A stretch of DNA of 64,000 nucleotides from Absidia repens (Eukaryota; Mucoromycota; Mucoromycetes; Mucorales; Cunninghamellaceae), in the NCBI GenBank assembly GCA_002105175.1, contig MCGE01000003.1, positions 310,001 to 374,000 on the forward strand, given 5' to 3'. The notes beneath the pieces were generated by a model. The model was given only the letters and a program-made list of their open reading frames with translations, was not told where the DNA came from and did not search any database. Shown here piece by piece: positions 59,201 through 64,000 of the stretch. Position numbers and translations under genes: made by a program. How positions within the stretch are numbered: position 1 is the stretch's first letter; each line of letters opens with the position of its first letter.

Positions 59201-61148
59201 TGTGATTAATTCAATCAAAAAAATTTATCAGTCTCTGTCATATCTTGTGCAATAGATTCATTCTATCCTTAGTCTTCAATGTGAAGAGAATGTCCCGCAT
59301 TTGATTTTTCGATAGGAATCCCCATTCAAAAACCAGAATTACACTTCTTTTTTTTTTGAAAACAATGAGAGCTCATAAAAAGTGATGGTCATGGGGAAAG
59401 TTTTACTATTCAGGATATTAGGGTGGTGGCGGGATGGACAGCAGTGCTCTGATATTACATTATGTACAGAACACTCATGCGGGCGAAGTTTTAAAATGAC
59501 TTCCTAGTCTCTTGTGAGGATTTGGCTTGCAATTTATTTTGGTGGGTACCAAAAGGAAACCCAAATACAACAATCAATACTACACAATATTATCAACATA
59601 TTTATTCACTTTTTATGGTAGTAACAGCCACCATCCAAAATCGGCAGCACTACTGTTCTCTTCTCTTGATGTCTTTCGGCCAAAGGAAACAAGGTTCGAT
59701 TAGTTTAGTTAACACTTTCACTGTAGAATGATTTGCCGCCCGCCGTAGGATAGAGTACCTTCTTTTATTGAATTATTCTCTTATATTATGTTTGTTGTAC
59801 AACAAGATACCTCCACCACTGCACACTGCACACTCACCTACACTCGCATTAAACACACCACCTTTCTCTGTGTCCTGGTACTATCATTAGACTACATAGC
59901 TTAATTTATACTACATCTGAATAAAATATACCTTCTCTTTTTGCACTTATATCGTCTCTCATATGTTTAATTTGTCTTACCTAATGGGTTTAGAAAAATA
60001 ATAATAGAAATAAATCAAGAAAAATATTAGACGTGAGGCAGCTTCGACCAACAGTCTTGCCAGCAATACATTTACAGTGCCGGCTTTTAAAAACCATGGA
60101 GGTAAGGGATTCTCAAATAGTTTAGAGAAATGACTATAGTGGATATATCTATATATATAAAACAGTGAATGATGAATAAAAAAAATATAAGCAGTGATGA
60201 GCGCAGCACTGGAATGCAATTAATTTAAACCCTAGAGCATTCCATTTTTGTTTTGGTTGCAAATAAGGACCTACGGCGTTTTTTTTCTTTTTATAAAAAT
60301 AAATAACTCTTTTTCATGTTTATTACCAGATCCTGACGCAACGACCATTTTACCCCAAGCCATGTCCAGCCATGGTCTCTCCTCTGTGAGCTATTCTACT
60401 ACCAACATACTCGTCACCCAATTCCGTTGGAATTGTTTCCTTTACATTCGCCCCGATACCTGTAAAAAATTCCCAAATTTGTCCTGTAGTCCACCGCCTA
60501 ATAGGCCATCTACACCGTCAAAAAGCCGAAAAACGGTCAAGGAGCTATCTGGCTCGGTAACTGGCCTTTATAATACCCGCCACACCAACCAAAGGGTGTT
60601 CCAAACCAATTAAAAATCAAAAAAAAACATACAACTATATCACACACATTTAGACTGTAGTATATCGGAATAAATATTTTTGTTTATTTAATTCATTAAG
60701 GCATATCAATAGGGATGTAAAAAGGAGACAAATACAAAGTGAAATGAAGAGCATATGTAGTTGATACTATATATAATGTGAGCCTATAGCTGCATTAACT
60801 ATTGTTTGATCTATTAAACTAATAAATGATGCTTTTATGCTTAAAAATAGGTAAAGAAATGAGCGAATGTAAATGGGCGAAGTAAGGGAGAGGGGTATAA
60901 TATCGGTTCACTATAGTCAAAATAAAATATGGAGATGGATCAGTATAAAAATAAATAATAAACTGTAGCAATAGGTAATGATTTCATTATCATACCAATA
61001 GGAAGTAGATTTTACTCAAAGAAAAAAAAAAAAAAAAAAAAAAAAAACGCAAGACGATGATAAATAATAAATAAAGTGGAAGAGCTTTTATTTTCTACTT
61101 GATGATTGGGGGAGGAATGCGCTAATTGTAGATAAAAGGAGGGGTAGT
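59201..61148. other. Gene-free region 3' of 14-3-3
   Basis: No supported gene. An open frame at 60248-60613 (+) lacks any recognisable domain. An A-tract lies at about 61021-61047. Confidence 0.4.
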
Positions 61149-62455
61149 TTATTTTGCTTCTTCAGTATCTTCGGCAGCAGCAGGCTTGGATTCATCAGTT
61201 TTTTCCGCTTCTATACAAGTATGATAGTATAAAAAAAAAAGCTGTGAGCATATCATCTTTTGATTTCCTTTGTCTATTTTCATCTTACCTTCTTGAAGAT
61301 CAGAGGTCCAGAGAGTCAAATTATCTCTTAGCAGTTGCATGATCAAAGTAGAGTCTTTGTAAGATTCTTCAGAAAGGGTATCCAATTCAGCAATGGCATC
61401 ATCAAAGGCTTGCTTTGCTAAGTGACAGGCACGGTCGGGGGAGTTCAAGATTTCGTAGTAGAATACAGAGAAGTTCAAAGCAAGACCAAGACGAATAGGA
61501 TGGGTGGGTGCCAATTCAGTTTGAGCCACATCTGTAGCACCTTTGTAGGCTTCATGAGCTTCGGTAGCTGATTCCTTACGAGCTTCACCGGTCAAGAATT
61601 CTGCAAGATAACGATGATAATCCCCCTTCCTATAAATATATAAATGTTTGAGTATATAGATGTATACATATATATATATATATCAGTCCAACTGTATCCT
61701 AATCTCACTATTTTGCCCCTACTTACATCTTGTAATAGAAAACCTTGGATTCACCACCTTGAGCATTAGGAATCAAATCATCAGTCAAGACGTTGAGAAT
61801 ATCCTTGCACACATCTTGGAGTTCGGTTTCAATCTTTTGGCGGTAGGTCTTGATTTTTTCAACTTGACCAGCATTGCCCTTGGATTCTTCTTTTTGTTCA
61901 ATAGAGGATACAATTCTCCACGAGGCACGACGAGCACCAATTACGTTCTTGAAGGCCACTGATAAAAGGTTGCGTTCTTCAACACTTAATTCGACACCCA
62001 ACTAAATTAAGAAGTAGAAAAGTAGTCAGTATTAATTACTTTAAAATACATACCTAGTCTTCTACAATAATAACATACCTTGGCAACTTCCTTGGTGAAG
62101 GAGACCATTTCTATAACAAAATATAATAAATAAAATAAACATTGGGGTTTTCATCATATAAGTCTTATCGCAAGATATGGCGTTAATGGACTTACCGTCG
62201 TAGCGCTCAGCTTGTTCAGCAAGCTTGGCCATGTATACATTGTTTTCGCGTTCCTAGATGTAAGAAAGAAAAAAAAACGATATTGATGAGAATTTTTATA
62301 GGGAACAAAAGCTTTCTCATCTAATGATGAGACAGGTTCTTTGCAAATCCGTGAAATAAAATAAAAAAAAAAAACTAATATCTCTACACAAGTACAAAAA
62401 ATAAAAAATACAGAAAAGCGAATAAATAAATAAATAAAACACTTACAGTTGACAT
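61149..62455 (-). CDS. BMH1: 14-3-3 protein
   Basis: Six exons, complement(61149..61210, 61289..61629, 61727..62001, 62079..62110, 62196..62253, 62447..62455), give 258 aa. The first coding exon is only 9 nt (Met-Ser-Thr). [111 protein letters not shown] and [21 protein letters not shown] are the invariant 14-3-3 blocks, including the phosphopeptide-binding Lys/Arg/Tyr residues. The dimeric adaptor binds phosphoserine proteins in signalling, cell cycle and metabolism. The acidic C-terminal tail ([18 protein letters not shown]) is on its own exon. The intact reading frame contrasts with the single-base breaks in GGT and NOP56. Confidence 0.97.
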
Positions 62456-62943
62456 GATACAAAGAGAGTTCGAGATGTAGAAATAAAACAAAAGTTGTCA
62501 AAAAGGAAAAGAAAAGGGTTAAAAAAGAAACGTCTCGCTCTCCTGACGTATTGACGCAGACACGCGTCTGGCCTTTAAAAATCACAAAGGCACCAATCAA
62601 AAAAGTTGTAGTACATTCGTTCTCAAAGAGGGAAATCATCGGGGATAACAATATTTTTGAGCGTACTGCGAAGTTTGGAATGAGGGGAAGTCTAATTGAG
62701 CAATTCAGTGTTACAAGCGGCATTTTATCAAGCTAAAGAGACACTTCTATGCTACCATGTCATGTTTTTCTCGGAACTTTCTCCGACAATAATAAAATAA
62801 AATAAAGGACAAAAGCAATAACTAAAATACTAAGACATTACCCATTCTTCAGTTTCACAAAATAAACGTTTTATTTGTATGATGTATATGTTAGAAAGAC
62901 ATAGACTGGTTTACAAAAGGAAACTGATTCAGTGCAGTATTCC

Positions 62944-62977
<34 letters not shown>

Positions 62978-63210
62978 GGAACTCGTGATAATTCCGTATA
63001 CTACAATAAGAGACTATCAGAGAGACAGAGGGAGAGGGATGGGAGGGGAGGGTTGGCCTGATTCAAATCATGAGGAACGTGAAGAGCGTGCATCACCATG
63101 TTCATTAATGCAAAAGTACCTTCACTCAAAGCAGGTCCGGATCCATAATAATAATCACCACTTCACCTACTTTTTGATCAATGCCTTGGATCCAGACAAA
63201 TGCCACCAAG
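62456..63210. other. Upstream region of 14-3-3
   Basis: T/C-rich on the minus strand directly upstream of the start (promoter or leader). An A-tract lies at 62946-62973. No gene seen. Confidence 0.4.
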
Positions 63211-63790
63211 TTATTGTAAATCGTTGTCACCATCCGAATCTTCCTCTTGAGCAGTAGGAAATTGGTCACAATAGCGATGCTGATAATAAGTCATCTGGCC
63301 ACCAATTACATGAGCCAAAGTAAAACTAGGAGAGTTATACATGCTAATGAAAAACCATACCGTAGAGAAGGTAGCTTCACCAACCTGTAGCGCATTGATA
63401 ATCCGTCCTTAACTCTTGGATAAGTACCATAATACCAAAAATCACTGAAAAACCATGTACGAATTCTGTCACATGAGGCGGTAAGGGCTGGTCATTCACT
63501 AGTCTTGACAAATCCAACCATGCTTGTGCTATGGGTACTGGAAATTCAGGTCCAGGGATTGCTTACACCGTTCGATAAAATAGATAAGTTCCTAAGGGAT
63601 CATTTTGAAATAAAGGATAAGTTAGTAGACATAAGTGTCCTTGTACTCGTCCTTCTTACCAGATGCTGTCGCAACATCAAAAAGAGACTCAACTAATTAA
63701 TTATAAAATTGACCTTTGGGGGATGCATGAAGAAGGTGGTCTATATTGAGATCTACATCTACTAACTACTGGGAGCGGGAACGAGCAAAA
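63211..63790 (-). CDS. Partial or decayed gene for a membrane protein of unknown family
   Basis: Minus-strand pieces in order: DLNIDHLLHASPK (near 63730), ESLFDVATASG (about 63660-63692), ELIYFIER (about 63565-63590), PIAQAWLDLSRLVNDQPLPPHVTEFVHGFSVIFGIMVLIQELRTDYQCATG (about 63390-63535) and SFTLAHVIGGQMTYYQHRYCDQFPTAQEEDSDGDNDLQ with a stop at 63211. Several borders have GT-AG signals, but the join near 63560 would need a 29-nt intron, shorter than any other here, so the gene may be damaged. One hydrophobic helix is visible. The family is not recognised, and the 5' end may lie beyond the pieces listed. Confidence 0.4.
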
Positions 63791-64000
63791 AGCAGGATCT
63801 TGTTTTCTGTATAATATTTTACAGTCTTCGCGGTGTTTTACAAAATAAATGCACATATCATTTTCCTTTTTAGTAGATTAGGTACGTTTCAAATCCTAGG
63901 CCAGCCAGCCAAAGTCTTCTTTTTTTGAAGGCTGATAAGTTTTTCTTTTTTTATAAAAAAAAAAAAAACTGATGTACACGTTTTGGTTCTTAAAGGTCTG

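Noticed and set aside
60248..60613. 121-aa plus-strand frame downstream of 14-3-3
   Set aside because: No recognised domain, no promoter support, and it lies in repeat-rich DNA; kept as unassigned.

Overview
This window reads as nuclear DNA of an early-diverging filamentous fungus, most likely Mucoromycota (Mucorales-like). The genes are split by many short introns (about 50-120 nt, GTAAGT-type donors). AT-rich spacers carry long A/T homopolymers. The gene set includes a Rab18-type GTPase, a UPF0538 (C2orf76) protein and a two-BIR protein; Rab18 and UPF0538 are not part of the budding-yeast set. The placement rests on gene content and architecture, not on a database search.

Layout, left to right. 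0.4-8.6 kb: SEC61 gamma (-), an APC amino-acid permease (+), a decayed mitochondrial ribosomal protein uS15m gene (-), a ThrE/PRM10-like exporter (-) and a PP1 inhibitor-3/YPI1 homologue (-). 10-23.2 kb: Rab18 (-), a Tc1/mariner-like transposase remnant, a 13-exon FATP/FAT1 acyl-CoA synthetase (-), gamma-glutamyltranspeptidase (-), ribosomal uL11 (-) and NOP56 (-). 23.8-34.1 kb: ataxin-2/PBP1 (+), a UPF0538 protein (+), a two-BIR survivin/Bir1-like protein (+) and an unknown Q-rich protein (+). 34.1-46 kb is almost devoid of intact genes. It holds a tRNA-His(GTG), a 276-bp TA-flanked MITE with 96-bp inverted arms, minisatellites, local duplications, gene debris and copies of a hairpin-bearing dispersed repeat. 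46-52.6 kb: BZZ1 (-) and V-ATPase subunit D (+) share a 311-bp divergent promoter, followed by a small four-TM protein (+). 52.6-55.5 kb and 57.6-61.1 kb are again repeat-rich. SERINC (-) lies between them and 14-3-3 (-) follows. The last kilobase holds an unresolved membrane-protein gene or relic.

The genes do not form a pathway. They are housekeeping or trafficking functions: secretion (SEC61G, Rab18, BZZ1), V-ATPase, lipid and amino-acid transport (FATP, SERINC, APC, ThrE), ribosome biogenesis (NOP56, uL11) and RNA granules (ataxin-2). I joined exons by requiring GT-AG borders, continuous phase and family homology. Most models close exactly. Two conserved genes (GGT and NOP56) each show a one-base coding deletion, which is more likely an assembly indel than biology.

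The best candidate for something undescribed is the dispersed repeat family. Five copies plus one partial share a roughly 9-bp stem-loop and a poly(A) signal at a fixed distance. Other notable features are the near-perfect MITE, T-tract expansions at 3' splice sites and several micro-exons (3, 9, 9, 10 and 14 nt).
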